The position numbers and the translations under genes are program-made. DNA of 64,000 nucleotides. It comes from Modestobacter lapidis. GTDB taxonomy: Bacteria; Actinomycetota; Actinomycetes; Mycobacteriales; Geodermatophilaceae. Under the pieces are notes generated by a model, which was not told where the DNA came from, made no database searches, and saw only the letters and a list, made by a program, of their open reading frames with translations. The stretch covers positions 1 to 64,000 of the forward strand of contig JABAKE010000006.1 of NCBI GenBank assembly GCA_019779905.1, given 5' to 3'. Of this stretch, positions 25,881 through 35,000 are shown piece by piece (position 1 is the first letter of the stretch; each line of letters begins with the position of its first letter).

Positions 25881-28800
25881 GTGCTCGGCGACTGGCGGGA
25901 GATGGTCACCGACGCGGCGTTGACCGACGCCGTCGGGCCGGAGGTCCTCCGCCGGGCCCAGCCGTACGTGGCGCGGAGCGTGCTCGACGTCCGGCAGGCC
26001 GACGACGCACGCCGGCTCACCGGCCTGGTGCAGGGAGCCGCCCCCGAGCCCTACCGGACGACCGTCGTGCGCACCGACGGCGGCCGGGTGGGCTGGGCCG
26101 GTGCGTGCACGTGCCCGGTGGGTGACGACTGCAAGCACGCCGTGGCCGTCCTGCTGTCGTTGCGGTCGGCCATCCAGCGCGCACCGGGCGGTGCGGGAGC
26201 CGGCACGTGGGAGCAGCAGCTGGCGGAGCTGGTGGCCGCGGCCGCCGACCGGATGCCGGGCACCGCGGTGCCGATCGGGCTGCAGTTCGAGCTGGTCGCC
26301 CCGGAGCCCGGGCGGGGGCGGAACTCGGTCGCCACCCCGGGCACCCGGCAGCGGCTGGTGCGGCTGCGGCCGGTGGTGCCGGGCAAGCGGGGGCAGTGGG
26401 TGCGCACCGGGGTGTCCTGGCGGCAGCTGCAGTACGACAGCAGCCGCTCCGACTGGAACCCGGCGCACGTGGCCGCGATGCGCGCGCTGTACGCGACCCA
26501 CCAGGCCGCGCGCAACCAGTACTACTCCTACGCCCCGGTCGACGTGTACCTGCACGAGTTCGGTCCGGGGCTGTGGCGGCTGCTGGCTGAGGCGGTGAGC
26601 GACGGCGTCCCGCTGGTGACGGCCGACCGGCCGCCCCGGCCGGTGGTGCTCGCGGAGACCCCGGCGGACGTGGCCGTCGATCTCCGCCGGGCCGGCGACC
26701 GCACCGACCTGTCCGCCGTGCTGCGGGTGGACGGGCGGCCGGTCGATCCCGCGCGGATCGGCTTCCTCGGCATGCCCCCGCACGGGGTCACCGTGGACGG
26801 GGCCGCCGACACTGGGCCCGCGCTGGTGCTCGCCCGCCTGGACTCCCCGGCGCCGCCGGCGCTGGCCGGCCTGGTGGCCCGCGGCGGGGCGATCGGCATC
26901 CCGGCCGGGGACGTCGACCGGTTCCTGCGCGACTGGTACCCGGGGCTGGCGCAGGCGGTGCCGGTGATCTCGGCCGACGGGTCGATGGAGCTGCCCGACG
27001 TCCCCCCGCCCCGGCTGGCCGCCGAGGTCCGCTACCCCGGGGACGGCGGGGTCTGCGTGACCTGGTCGGTGCGCTACGGCCCCGACCGGTCGTTCCCTCC
27101 GGGCGCGCCGGCCGGCCCGGGCGACGGTCGCGATCCGGCCGCGGAGCAGCTGCTGGTCGAGGCGCTGCCCGGCCCGGTCGGCGGGCTGCCGGAACTCTGG
27201 ACGCCGGAGCGCCGGCTGGCCGAGCGCGCCGAGCTGACCGGCATGGAGGCGCTGGAGTTCACCACCGAGGTGCTCCCGGCCCTGCGCGCCGACCCGGACG
27301 TCGACGTCATCGTGGTGGGCACCCCGACGGCGTACCGGCAGACCACCTCGGCGCCGCAGATCAGCTTCACCGCCCGGGACACCCCGGAGTCCGACTGGTT
27401 CGACCTCGGGGTCACCGTGACCATGGACGGCCAGCACGTGCCGTTCAGCACCCTCTTCTCCGCGCTGGCCGCCGGGCGCACCCGGCTGGTGCTGATCAGC
27501 GGCACCTGGTTCTCCCTGCAGCGGCCGGAGTTCGAGCAGCTGCGGCTGCTGATCGAGGAGGCCCGGGAGCTGCGGGACCTGCCCGGGGACGGCGTGCAGG
27601 TCAGCCGCTTCTCCGCCGGGCTGTGGGAGCAGCTGCTCGGCCTGGGCGTGATCGAGGAGCAGAGCGCGCGCTGGACCCGCGAGGTGCGCGGGCTGATCGA
27701 CGCCAAGCACGCCGAACCGCCGCCGGTACCGGCCGGGCTGACCGCCGACCTGCGCCCCTACCAGCGGGAGGGCTACGGCTGGCTGGCGTTCCTGTGGGAC
27801 CACCGGCTGGGCGGGGTGCTCGCCGACGACATGGGGCTGGGCAAGACGCTGCAGACCCTGGCCCTGCTGTGCCGGGCGCACGAGGCCGGCGAGCTGGACG
27901 CGGCCCCGGTGCTGGTCGTGGCGCCGACCAGCGTGGTCTCCACCTGGACCCGGGAGGCCGCGCGGTTCGCCCCCGGGCTGCGGGTGGTCGCGGTGACCGA
28001 GACCGAACGGCGGCGCGGCACGCCGGTGGCCGTCCAGGTGGCCGGCGCGCACGTCGTCCTGACCTCGTACGCGCTGTTCCGGATCGACGCCGAGTCGTGG
28101 ACCGCACTGCCCTGGGCCGGGCTGGTGCTGGACGAGGCGCAGTTCGTGAAGAACCACCAGGCCCGCACCTACCAGTGCGCGCGCCGGCTGGAGGCGCCGG
28201 TCAAGCTGGCACTGACCGGGACCCCGCTGGAGAACAGCGTGATGGACCTCTGGGCGCTGATGTCGATCGTCGCGCCCGGGCTGTTCCCCGACCCGCAGCG
28301 GTTCACCGAGTCCTACCGGATCCCGATCGAGCGGGACGGGGACGCCGAACGGCTGGCCGTGCTGCGCCGGCGGATCCGCCCGCTGGTGCTCCGGCGCACC
28401 AAGGAGCTGGTCGCCGCGGACCTGCCGGCCAAGCAGGAGCAGGTGCTCGAGGTGGTGCTCCACCCGCGGCACGAGAAGCTGTACCAGACCCACCTGCAGC
28501 GGGAGCGGAGCAAGGTCCTCGGCCTGGTCGAGGACATGCAGAAGAACCGGATGACCATCTTCCGGTCGCTGACCCTGCTGCGGCAGCTGAGCCTGGACCC
28601 GGCACTGGTCGACCCGGCCTACGCCGACGTCCCCGCCAGCAAGGCCGACGCGTTCCTGGAGCAGCTGCGCGAGGTCGTCGCCGAGGGGCACCGGGTGCTG
28701 GTGTTCAGCCAGTTCACCCGGTTCCTGCGCACCATCCGCGACCGGCTGGACGCCGAGGGCCTGGCCTGGGTGTACCTGGACGGCCGGACGCGGGACCGGG

Positions 28801-29138
28801 ACGCCCGGATCGAGGAGTTCCGCACCGGAACGGCCCCGGTGTTCCTGATCAGCCTCAAGGCCGGTGGCTTCGGGCTGACGCTCACCGAGGCCGACTACGT
28901 CTTCGTGCTCGACCCGTGGTGGAACCCGGCGAGCGAGGCGCAGGCCGTCGACCGGGCGCACCGGATCGGCCAGGACAAGACGGTGATCGTCTACCGGCTG
29001 GTGGCGGTCGGCACCATCGAGGAGAAGGTGATGGAGCTCAAGGCCCGCAAGCAGGCGTTGTTCTCCCGCGTCGTCGACGGCGGGGCGCTCGCGTCCGGCG
29101 CGCTGACCGCCGACGACGTCCGCGGCCTGTTCAGCTGA
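25881..29138 (+). CDS. SNF2-family DEAD/DEAH helicase with SWIM zinc finger
   Basis: 1085-residue ATP-driven DNA translocase. Near the N-terminus a SWIM zinc finger (Cys76, Cys78, Cys84, His86; [11 protein letters not shown]) is followed by a long middle region without recognised motifs. The C-terminal SNF2 motor has motif [11 protein letters not shown], motif II LDEAQ, motif [11 protein letters not shown], motif [14 protein letters not shown] and motif [13 protein letters not shown]. Bacterial SWIM-SNF2 proteins of this size are widespread in actinobacteria and probably act in transcription recycling or DNA repair; the exact role is unknown. The GTG start appears to be leaderless. Confidence 0.93.
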   Translation: MLGDWREMVTDAALTDAVGPEVLRRAQPYVARSVLDVRQADDARRLTGLVQGAAPEPYRTTVVRTDGGRVGWAGACTCPVGDDCKHAVAVLLSLRSAIQRAPGGAGAGTWEQQLAELVAAAADRMPGTAVPIGLQFELVAPEPGRGRNSVATPGTRQRLVRLRPVVPGKRGQWVRTGVSWRQLQYDSSRSDWNPAHVAAMRALYATHQAARNQYYSYAPVDVYLHEFGPGLWRLLAEAVSDGVPLVTADRPPRPVVLAETPADVAVDLRRAGDRTDLSAVLRVDGRPVDPARIGFLGMPPHGVTVDGAADTGPALVLARLDSPAPPALAGLVARGGAIGIPAGDVDRFLRDWYPGLAQAVPVISADGSMELPDVPPPRLAAEVRYPGDGGVCVTWSVRYGPDRSFPPGAPAGPGDGRDPAAEQLLVEALPGPVGGLPELWTPERRLAERAELTGMEALEFTTEVLPALRADPDVDVIVVGTPTAYRQTTSAPQISFTARDTPESDWFDLGVTVTMDGQHVPFSTLFSALAAGRTRLVLISGTWFSLQRPEFEQLRLLIEEARELRDLPGDGVQVSRFSAGLWEQLLGLGVIEEQSARWTREVRGLIDAKHAEPPPVPAGLTADLRPYQREGYGWLAFLWDHRLGGVLADDMGLGKTLQTLALLCRAHEAGELDAAPVLVVAPTSVVSTWTREAARFAPGLRVVAVTETERRRGTPVAVQVAGAHVVLTSYALFRIDAESWTALPWAGLVLDEAQFVKNHQARTYQCARRLEAPVKLALTGTPLENSVMDLWALMSIVAPGLFPDPQRFTESYRIPIERDGDAERLAVLRRRIRPLVLRRTKELVAADLPAKQEQVLEVVLHPRHEKLYQTHLQRERSKVLGLVEDMQKNRMTIFRSLTLLRQLSLDPALVDPAYADVPASKADAFLEQLREVVAEGHRVLVFSQFTRFLRTIRDRLDAEGLAWVYLDGRTRDRDARIEEFRTGTAPVFLISLKAGGFGLTLTEADYVFVLDPWWNPASEAQAVDRAHRIGQDKTVIVYRLVAVGTIEEKVMELKARKQALFSRVVDGGALASGALTADDVRGLFS

Positions 29139-29160
29139 CCGCTTACTGGGAAACGACTGG

Positions 29161-29166
29161 TAGCGT
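29161..29166 (+). promoter_or_regulatory. candidate -10 box for a leaderless toxin-antitoxin operon
   Basis: TAGCGT lies seven bases before the GTG of the antitoxin gene in a patch of relatively low GC, with no ribosome-binding motif. It is the likely promoter of the two-gene toxin-antitoxin unit. Confidence 0.4.
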
Positions 29167-29173
29167 CGCCCCA

Positions 29174-29410
29174 GTGGAGATCACCGTCGATTCGGTCGGT
29201 CGGATCGTGCTGCCCAAGCCCCTCCGGGAGGCGCTGGGTCTGCGGCCCGGGTCCACGGTGGACATCTCCCGCTACGGCGCCGGACTGCAGCTGGTGCCCA
29301 CCGGACGCACGGCCCGGCTCGTCGAGGAGTCCGGCGCGCTCGTCGCAACCGGCGAGACCCGGATCGATGACGACACCGTCTTCGGGCTCATCGACTCCGG
29401 CCGGCGGTGA
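29174..29410 (+). CDS. AbrB/MazE-type antitoxin (VapB-like)
   Basis: 78-residue protein with an N-terminal swapped-hairpin AbrB DNA-binding domain: [22 protein letters not shown], then LRPGSTVDI. The C-terminal half is acidic and would wrap the toxin. The stop overlaps the GTG of the PIN-domain toxin gene by four bases, the usual antitoxin-first coupled order. It probably autoregulates the pair by binding near the promoter. Confidence 0.88.
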   Translation: MEITVDSVGRIVLPKPLREALGLRPGSTVDISRYGAGLQLVPTGRTARLVEESGALVATGETRIDDDTVFGLIDSGRR

Positions 29411-29820
29411 GCGCCCCCGTCGCCCTGGACACCAGCGTCGCCGTACCGCTGCTCGTGCAGACCCATGGGGCGCACGACGCGGTCGTCCGCTGGTGGGCGG
29501 GCCGGAACATCGCGCTCCCGGGCCACGCGCTGGCCGAGACGTACTCGGTTCTCACCCGACTGCCCGGAGATCTCCGGTTGGCACCCGCCGACGCCGCCCG
29601 CCTGCTCGACGAGCGGTTCGGCCCGGCCCTCGTCCTGGGTCCAGAGACCGCTGGGCGACTTCCCCAGGTGCTCAGCGGCCTGGGAATCGCGGGCGGGGCC
29701 GTCTACGACGCGCTGGTTGCGCTGGCCGCAGCGGAGCACGGGTGCGAGCTGGCCACTCGCGATGCCCGGGCCAAGGTGACCTACGAGGCGGTCGGCGTCC
29801 GGGTCGCGATCGCCGGATGA
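29407..29820 (+). CDS. vapC: PIN-domain ribonuclease toxin (VapC family)
   Basis: 137-residue PIN domain nuclease expected to cleave RNA and to be neutralised by the preceding AbrB-type protein. The acidic metal-binding residues are in place: Asp8 (LDTSV), Glu44 (LAETYS), Asp101 (VYDALVA) and Asp119 (TRDARA). The GTG start overlaps the antitoxin stop. There is no sign of inactivation, so the module is probably functional. Confidence 0.9.
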   Translation: MSAPVALDTSVAVPLLVQTHGAHDAVVRWWAGRNIALPGHALAETYSVLTRLPGDLRLAPADAARLLDERFGPALVLGPETAGRLPQVLSGLGIAGGAVYDALVALAAAEHGCELATRDARAKVTYEAVGVRVAIAG

Positions 29821-29839
29821 GCTCGCGGCCGACGGAGAG

Positions 29840-30187
29840 CTAGACGCTGACGGCGATCGCCAGCAGGAACCTGAGGGCGAGGAAGCCAACGCCCACCCAG
29901 CCGAGCACGATGCCCGCGGTCGCCATGCCGCCGCCGGCGTCGCCCCGCTCGCGGATCTGCTTCTTCGCGACGTAGCCGAACACCAGCGCGAGGATGCTGC
30001 CGATCCAGAACAGCCAGACGATGCCCAGGACCAACGAGGCGATGGCGAGCCCGTTGGTGCGCTGCGGCGGCGCGTACGGGTAGCCGTAGGGCGGCGGCTG
30101 CCCGTACGCCGGCGGCGGCCCGTAGGGCTGGCCGTACGAGGCCGGGCCCTGGCCGCCCGGGTACTGCTGGCCGTCGCTCTGCGTCAT
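29840..30187 (-). CDS. DUF4190-type membrane protein
   Basis: 115 residues. A Gln/Pro/Tyr/Gly-rich N-terminal tail (about residues 1-43, with PYG and PPAYGQP repeats) precedes two membrane helices separated by a basic loop (YVAKKQIRERGD), the layout of actinobacterial DUF4190 proteins. The function of the family is unknown; the tail could mediate protein contacts at the membrane. The ATG at 30187 gives the expected form. It lies about 60 bp downstream of the alpha/beta hydrolase gene. Confidence 0.8.
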   Translation of the reverse strand: MTQSDGQQYPGGQGPASYGQPYGPPPAYGQPPPYGYPYAPPQRTNGLAIASLVLGIVWLFWIGSILALVFGYVAKKQIRERGDAGGGMATAGIVLGWVGVGFLALRFLLAIAVSV

Positions 30188-30249
30188 GAGCAGCACACTA
30201 TGAGGCCGCCGCCCGCGCAACCAGCAGCGCCACTCCGGTCGGGTGAGGC

Positions 30250-31119
30250 TCAGGGCTCGACCTGCTGCAGGCCATGCCGTTGCTCGACTGCGTCGAGGAA
30301 GAGCCGCACCGTCTCCAGGAACACCTCCGGCTGCTCGGAGTGCACCCAGTGCCCGGCGTGCTTGATCCGCACCAGCCGGGTGGCCGGGAACAGCTCGTCC
30401 ATCCGGGGCCGGTCGCGGTCGAGCACGTAGCTGGAGCCGGCACCGGCCACCCACAGCACCGGCCCGTCGAACGTGGCGCCGGGCGGGGGGTCGGGGAAGC
30501 GGCGCAGCTCGCCGAGGTCGCGGGCCAGGGTCGCGAGGTTCAGCCGCCAGCGCCAGCCGCCGCCGGCACCGGTGCCCTCCCGGACCAGGCTCTGCAGCAG
30601 GAAGCCGCGCACCATGTCGCTCGGGACGGCGGCCGCCAGCGCGCGGTCGGCGTCCTCCCGGCTGTCCAGTCCGGTGAGGTCGATCTGCTGCATGGCGGCG
30701 ATGAACGCCGCGAAGGGAGAGGCCTCCTCGTCGGGGTCGTCGGTGCGGCCACCGGTCTCGGGGTAGTCGGTGGGGGCGATGTCGACGACGACGAGCGCCC
30801 GCAGCACCTCGGGCCGGCGCAGCGCCAGCTGCATGGCCACCTTCCCGCCCATCGAGTGCCCGACCAGCGTGGCCGGCTGCCCGAAGGACGCGAGCTCGGC
30901 GGCCACCAGCTCGGCCATGTCCACGTAGTCGACCCGGTCGGTCCACGGCGAGTGCCCGTGGTTGGGGAGGTCGAGCAGGGTCACCCGCCGGCCCTCCTCG
31001 GCCAGCCGGCGGGCGATCGTCGCCCAGTTCTTGCCCTGGCCGAACAGCCCGTGGACGAAGACCACCCGGGGGCCCGCATCGCCGATGGTGCGGGCATGCA
31101 GCCGGATCGCCTCGGTCAT
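30250..31119 (-). CDS. alpha/beta hydrolase (YbfF-like esterase)
   Basis: 289 residues with an alpha/beta-hydrolase fold. The oxyanion region is VFVHGLFGQGKNW, the nucleophile elbow is VGHSMGG, the acid is likely the Asp in the GPVLWVAGAGSSYV/DRDRPRMDEL region, and the catalytic His is in HAGHWVHSEQPE. The sequence resembles YbfF/ABHD11-type acyl esterases. It starts 13 bp after the polyprenol-phosphate mannose synthase gene, so it is likely co-transcribed, but no functional link is evident. Confidence 0.88.
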   Translation of the reverse strand: MTEAIRLHARTIGDAGPRVVFVHGLFGQGKNWATIARRLAEEGRRVTLLDLPNHGHSPWTDRVDYVDMAELVAAELASFGQPATLVGHSMGGKVAMQLALRRPEVLRALVVVDIAPTDYPETGGRTDDPDEEASPFAAFIAAMQQIDLTGLDSREDADRALAAAVPSDMVRGFLLQSLVREGTGAGGGWRWRLNLATLARDLGELRRFPDPPPGATFDGPVLWVAGAGSSYVLDRDRPRMDELFPATRLVRIKHAGHWVHSEQPEVFLETVRLFLDAVEQRHGLQQVEP

Positions 31120-31132
31120 GGGCCCGATCCCA

Positions 31133-31981
31133 TCAGACCGAGCGACCCGGGAGGACGCCGGCGACGGGCAGCCGCACCCGGTGGCGCGCCGGCCGGAGCG
31201 AGGCCAGCCACCAGCCGGTGACGCGTACCAGGGCCTCCCGCACGATGCGTCCGGTCATCTTGCTCTGACCGAGTTCCCGGTCGACGAACACGATCGGCAC
31301 CTCGGCCACGTGCAACCCGCGGCCGCACAGCTGACGGGCGACGTCGATCTGGAAACAGTAGCCCTGGCACTGCACCGACCCCAGCTCGACCGTCTCCAGC
31401 GCCCGCCGCCGGAAGGCACGGAAGCCGCCCGTCGCGTCCCCCAGGGGCAGCCGCAGCAGGGCCCGCACGTACCGGTTGGCCGCACGGCTGAGCAGTTCCC
31501 GGTGGCGCGGCCAGTTCCGGACGGCGCCGCCCGGGACCCACCGGGATCCGAGGACGGCGTCGGTGCCGGCGTCGTCCAGAGCGGCAATGAGCCGGGGCAG
31601 GTCCGCCGGCCGGTGGGAGCCGTCGGCGTCCATCTGCGCGATGACCGGGAACCCCTGCTCGAGGGCCCAGCGGAATCCCGCCACGTACGCGGGCCCGAGG
31701 CCCTGCTTCCCGGGGCGATGCAGGACGTGCATGCGGGTGTCGTCGGCGGCCAGCTGGTCGGCGAGCTCGCCGGTGCCGTCCGGGCTGTTGTCGTCGATGA
31801 CCAGGACGTGGGCGTCGGGGACCTCCCGCAGGACTCCGGCGAGGGTGCGGGGGAGGCTGTCCCGCTCCTGGTACGTGGGGATGCAGACGCACACGGTGGG
31901 TGGGGGCACCGTCGATCGGTGCCCCGGTACCGACCGCCTGACACTGCGGTGACGTTGCCGTCTTGCGAGCAGTTCCGTCAT
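31133..31981 (-). CDS. polyprenol-phosphate mannose synthase (GT2)
   Basis: 282-residue family 2 glycosyltransferase of the dolichol-phosphate-mannose synthase type, which transfers mannose from GDP-mannose to polyprenyl phosphate at the membrane. Motifs are VCIPTYQERDSL, VIDDNSPDGTGELAD, AQMDADGSHRP (DxD), VLGSRWVPGG and QGYCFQIDV. The Arg/His-rich first 30 residues may mean the true start is further in. It diverges from the acidic lipoprotein and PMT genes, which need its product. Confidence 0.92.
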   Translation of the reverse strand: MTELLARRQRHRSVRRSVPGHRSTVPPPTVCVCIPTYQERDSLPRTLAGVLREVPDAHVLVIDDNSPDGTGELADQLAADDTRMHVLHRPGKQGLGPAYVAGFRWALEQGFPVIAQMDADGSHRPADLPRLIAALDDAGTDAVLGSRWVPGGAVRNWPRHRELLSRAANRYVRALLRLPLGDATGGFRAFRRRALETVELGSVQCQGYCFQIDVARQLCGRGLHVAEVPIVFVDRELGQSKMTGRIVREALVRVTGWWLASLRPARHRVRLPVAGVLPGRSV

Positions 31982-32066
31982 GGAATCGAGACGTGCGTTC
32001 CCGTGTAGGCGGTGGTGACCCGGGACACCGGGTGGGCGACCGCAATGTCCACGACAGGGGAAGACC

Positions 32067-32336
32067 ATGAACCGAATCGCCCGTGGCGTCGCCGCCGCCT
32101 CCGCCTCCGCCCTGATCGCCCTGGGCCTGGGTGCCTGCGCCGGTGAGAACGAGGACGACGACGGCACCGTGCAGGTCACCGAGGAGGTCACCGAGACGGA
32201 GGAGGTGGAGACCGAGGTCACCGAGACGCTCGCGCCCACCGAGACCGAGACCGAGGAAGAGGTCGTCGAGACCGAGACCGAGGTCGTCGAGACCGAGACC
32301 GAGACCGAGTTCGAGCCCACTGAGGGCAACAACTGA
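32067..32336 (+). CDS. acidic Glu/Thr-repeat lipoprotein
   Basis: 89 residues. A lipoprotein signal peptide (Arg near the start, Ala/Leu core, lipobox LGAC with Cys24) is followed by a low-complexity mature chain made almost only of Glu, Thr, Val and Asp, with repeated VTET, TETE and VVETETE units. A purine-rich AGGGGAAG lies just before the ATG. No family is known. The mature part is exposed, unstructured and Thr-rich, and it is encoded four bases before the O-mannosyltransferase, so it may be a natural O-mannosylation substrate (inference). Confidence 0.8.
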   Translation: MNRIARGVAAASASALIALGLGACAGENEDDDGTVQVTEEVTETEEVETEVTETLAPTETETEEEVVETETEVVETETETEFEPTEGNN

Positions 32337-32340
32337 CCCG

Positions 32341-33765
32341 GTGAGCACCGCCGCACCGCCGGTGGAGCAGTCGACAGCGGGCGGCGCCTCCGGGCGCCGC
32401 CCGCTGTCGACGTGGGTGGCCCCCCTCGCCGTGTTCTGCCTGGCCGCCGCCCTGCGGTTGTGGGACCTCGGCGACCCGGACCGGCTGTACTTCGACGAGC
32501 GCTACTACGTGCCGGACGCCCTGGAGTACCTGAGCCGGGGCGTCGAGGAGGACCGGCCGGCCCATCCGCCGCTGGGCAAGTGGATCATCGCCCTGGGCAT
32601 CTGGATCTTCGGCTCCGATCCGTTCGGCTGGCGGATCGGGGTCGCGCTGGCCGGGTCGCTGACCGTGCTGCTGGTCCACCTCAGCGCCCTGCGGCTGTTC
32701 CGCCACCGCTGGGCCGCCGCCCTCGCCGCACTGCTGGTCGCCCTGGATGGCCTGGCCGTCACCTCCAGCCGCATCGCCATGCTCGACGCCTTCCTCGGGC
32801 TGTTCGTCATGGCGGCCTTCTGGCTGGTGCTGCTCGACCGGGACGCGCGCCGCCGGGCCCGGGGAGCCGGGGAGCCGCTGCGCCGGTCGCTGCTCGGTTC
32901 CCGGTACCGCTGGCTGGCCGGGTTGGCGCTCGGGCTGGCCGTCGCGACGAAGTGGTCCGGGTTGCTGGCCATCGGCGCCGCGGGGTTGCTGGTGCTCGGC
33001 ACCGAGCTGTCCGCCCGGGGCGAGGGGGTGCGCCGGACCGTGCAGCGGGGGCTCGCCGTCGCCGGGGGCGCGGCGCTGAGCCTGTTGGTCCTCCCCGCAG
33101 CCGTCTACCTCGCGAGCTTCGCGGGGTGGTTCGCCAACTACGCCGAGAGCTCTGCCGGTGCGGCCGCGTGTGGTGACGGGGTCTGCGCGGCCTCCCCGGC
33201 CGAACGGCTGGGCACCTGGTGGGACAGCCAGGTCGACCTGGTCGGCTACCACCAGCGGCTCGAGGCCACCCATCCGTACCGCTCCGACCCCCTGGGCTGG
33301 CCGTGGCTCGAACGGCCGGTGCTCGCCTACGCCGAGAGCTGCACCACCGCCCAGCAGGAGGAGGGCGGGTGCCAGGTCCCGCCGGGGACGCGCGCCCGGA
33401 TCGTTCTGCTGGGCAGCCCCGCGCTCTGGTGGCCGGCCCTGGTCGCCTATCCGGTGCTGCTCTGGCGGGCCGTCGCCCGCCGCGACGGGATCGCCGCGAC
33501 CATCCTGGTTCCGCTGGCCCTGCTGTGGGCACCGTGGCTGGCCGCCGGCAAGCCCGGCTACTTCTTCTACATGGTCCCGGTGGTGCCCTTCCTGGCCCTA
33601 GGGCTCGTGCGGGCCGTCCAGCACAGCCGACGACCGCGGCTGCTCGGCGGCGCGCTGCTCGCGCTGTCCACCGCGGCCTTCGCCTTCTTCGCGCCGATCT
33701 GGCTGGGTCTGCCGATCGACTCCGACGCGCTCGACCTGCGCTTTTGGCTGTCCTCCTGGCGGTGA
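32341..33765 (+). CDS. protein O-mannosyltransferase (PMT/GT39 family)
   Basis: 474-residue multi-spanning membrane enzyme that transfers mannose from polyprenyl-phosphate-mannose to Ser/Thr of exported proteins. The catalytic acidic pair is in LYFDERYYVPDALEY (extracytoplasmic loop 1), and the AHPPLGKWIIALG and RIAMLDAFLGLFV segments are characteristic. The GTG at 32341 begins four bases after the lipoprotein stop, so the two are coupled. The last 168 bases overlap the convergent GT87-like gene. Confidence 0.93.
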   Translation: MSTAAPPVEQSTAGGASGRRPLSTWVAPLAVFCLAAALRLWDLGDPDRLYFDERYYVPDALEYLSRGVEEDRPAHPPLGKWIIALGIWIFGSDPFGWRIGVALAGSLTVLLVHLSALRLFRHRWAAALAALLVALDGLAVTSSRIAMLDAFLGLFVMAAFWLVLLDRDARRRARGAGEPLRRSLLGSRYRWLAGLALGLAVATKWSGLLAIGAAGLLVLGTELSARGEGVRRTVQRGLAVAGGAALSLLVLPAAVYLASFAGWFANYAESSAGAAACGDGVCAASPAERLGTWWDSQVDLVGYHQRLEATHPYRSDPLGWPWLERPVLAYAESCTTAQQEEGGCQVPPGTRARIVLLGSPALWWPALVAYPVLLWRAVARRDGIAATILVPLALLWAPWLAAGKPGYFFYMVPVVPFLALGLVRAVQHSRRPRLLGGALLALSTAAFAFFAPIWLGLPIDSDALDLRFWLSSWR

Positions 33766-34929
33766 GGGCGGCCGACGGAGCACCTCCACCGCCACCCACA
33801 CCAGGACCGCTGCCCGCAGCGCGACCGCGGCCCCGAGCACCGGGTAGGGGAGTCCGTCGCCGAAGCCGGCCCGGCCGCCCAGGACCGGGAACTCCACCGC
33901 GTGCACCAGCACGTCGGCCGCCACCACCGCGAGGAACGGCGCCACCCGGGGGAGGACCAGCGCCATCAGCGGCAGCAGCCACAGCGTGTACTGCGGCGAG
34001 TAGACCTTGTTGGCCAGCAGGAAGACCACCAGCACGGGCAGCAGCAGCTGCCACCAGTCCTCGGGGCGTCGGCGGCGGACGCCGAGGGCGACGGTTGCCG
34101 TCGCACCGACGGCGAACACCGTCAGGCTCGCCGCACTCAGCGCGGACGGCGACAGGTCCGGCCCACCCAGCTCCGCGAGCAGGTACCAGAGGCTGTCGAC
34201 GTGCATGCCGCGGGCGCTGCTCAGCTCGTAGAACCGGTCCCAGCCCTGCGGCGCCGCCAGGTACGCCACCACCTGCACCCCGACGAAGACGAGCAGCGCG
34301 GCGGCCCCGTGCAGCAGCGCGGCCCGCGGCCGCCGCTGGGCGAGCAGGGCCAGCACCACCAGGGGCACGAGCAGGCCGGGGAACACCTTCGCCGCCGCGC
34401 CCAGTCCGGCGAGCGCGCCGGAGGCCGTGTGGTGCCCCCGCCGGTGCAGCAGCAGCGCCCCCACCAGCAGCGCGATCGGCAGGGTGTCCCAGTTGTAGAA
34501 GGCGTAGAGGAACAGCGGTGGTGCTGCGGCCCACCACAGCAGCCGGGCCGGGGGCAGGCCCAGCCGCCGCAGCAACGCGAGGGTGACGAGGACCTCCACC
34601 ACGACCAGCAGGCCGTTCGTGACGAAGAAGAGCAGCATCGTCGGGTCGTCGGACAGCAGGTGCGCCACGGCCGCGGGCAGCCAGATCCGGACGGCGAGCA
34701 CGGGCGGGTACTCGAGGGGGTCCGCACCGTACGGCCCGGCACCGTCGTCGAGACCGCGCCCGAACCACAACGGCGCCACGTCGTTGTAGCAGTACTGGGA
34801 GTACTGCAGCCCCGCGGCCCAGGCCCCGATGTCCAGGCAGCGGGCCTTGGCCCACCAGCCGACCGCCAGGACCACCAGACAGAGACCGACCACCGCCCGG
34901 TGGCCGAGGCGTGCGACGTGGCCGGTCAT
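33598..34929 (-). CDS. GT87-like membrane mannosyltransferase (DUF2029)
   Basis: 443-residue integral membrane glycosyltransferase using a polyprenyl-phosphate sugar, most like mycobacterial GT87 mannosyltransferases. Visible family parts are CYNDVAPLWFGRGLDDGAGPYG in the first outer loop (acidic residues), LGAAAKVFPGLLVPLV, and NKVYSPQYTLWLLPLM. The ATG at 34929 fits. The final 55 residues are polar, Arg/Gln-rich and lie antisense to the end of the PMT gene, so the native stop may have been lost. Confidence 0.88.
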   Translation of the reverse strand: MTGHVARLGHRAVVGLCLVVLAVGWWAKARCLDIGAWAAGLQYSQYCYNDVAPLWFGRGLDDGAGPYGADPLEYPPVLAVRIWLPAAVAHLLSDDPTMLLFFVTNGLLVVVEVLVTLALLRRLGLPPARLLWWAAAPPLFLYAFYNWDTLPIALLVGALLLHRRGHHTASGALAGLGAAAKVFPGLLVPLVVLALLAQRRPRAALLHGAAALLVFVGVQVVAYLAAPQGWDRFYELSSARGMHVDSLWYLLAELGGPDLSPSALSAASLTVFAVGATATVALGVRRRRPEDWWQLLLPVLVVFLLANKVYSPQYTLWLLPLMALVLPRVAPFLAVVAADVLVHAVEFPVLGGRAGFGDGLPYPVLGAAVALRAAVLVWVAVEVLRRPPSPPGGQPKAQVERVGVDRQTQPDRREEGEGRGGQREQRAAEQPRSSAVLDGPHEP

Positions 34930-34988
34930 GGTCAGCAGTGTCCCCGGGACACGCCGGTGGGCGACGCCGGACCGTCGGCACCCGGCCG

Positions 34989-34994
34989 TACCGT
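34989..34994 (+). promoter_or_regulatory. candidate -10 box for a leaderless start
   Basis: TACCGT six bases before the GTG at 35001, without a Shine-Dalgarno motif. Same layout as at 25869 and 47496. Confidence 0.35.
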
Positions 34995-35000
34995 CGCCCG

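Noticed and set aside
24039-28961. Minus-strand open frame of 1640 codons across pgm and the SNF2 gene
   Set aside because: It runs through two genes with full sets of catalytic motifs in other frames; its own translation is repetitive Gln/Pro/Gly/Arg without domains.
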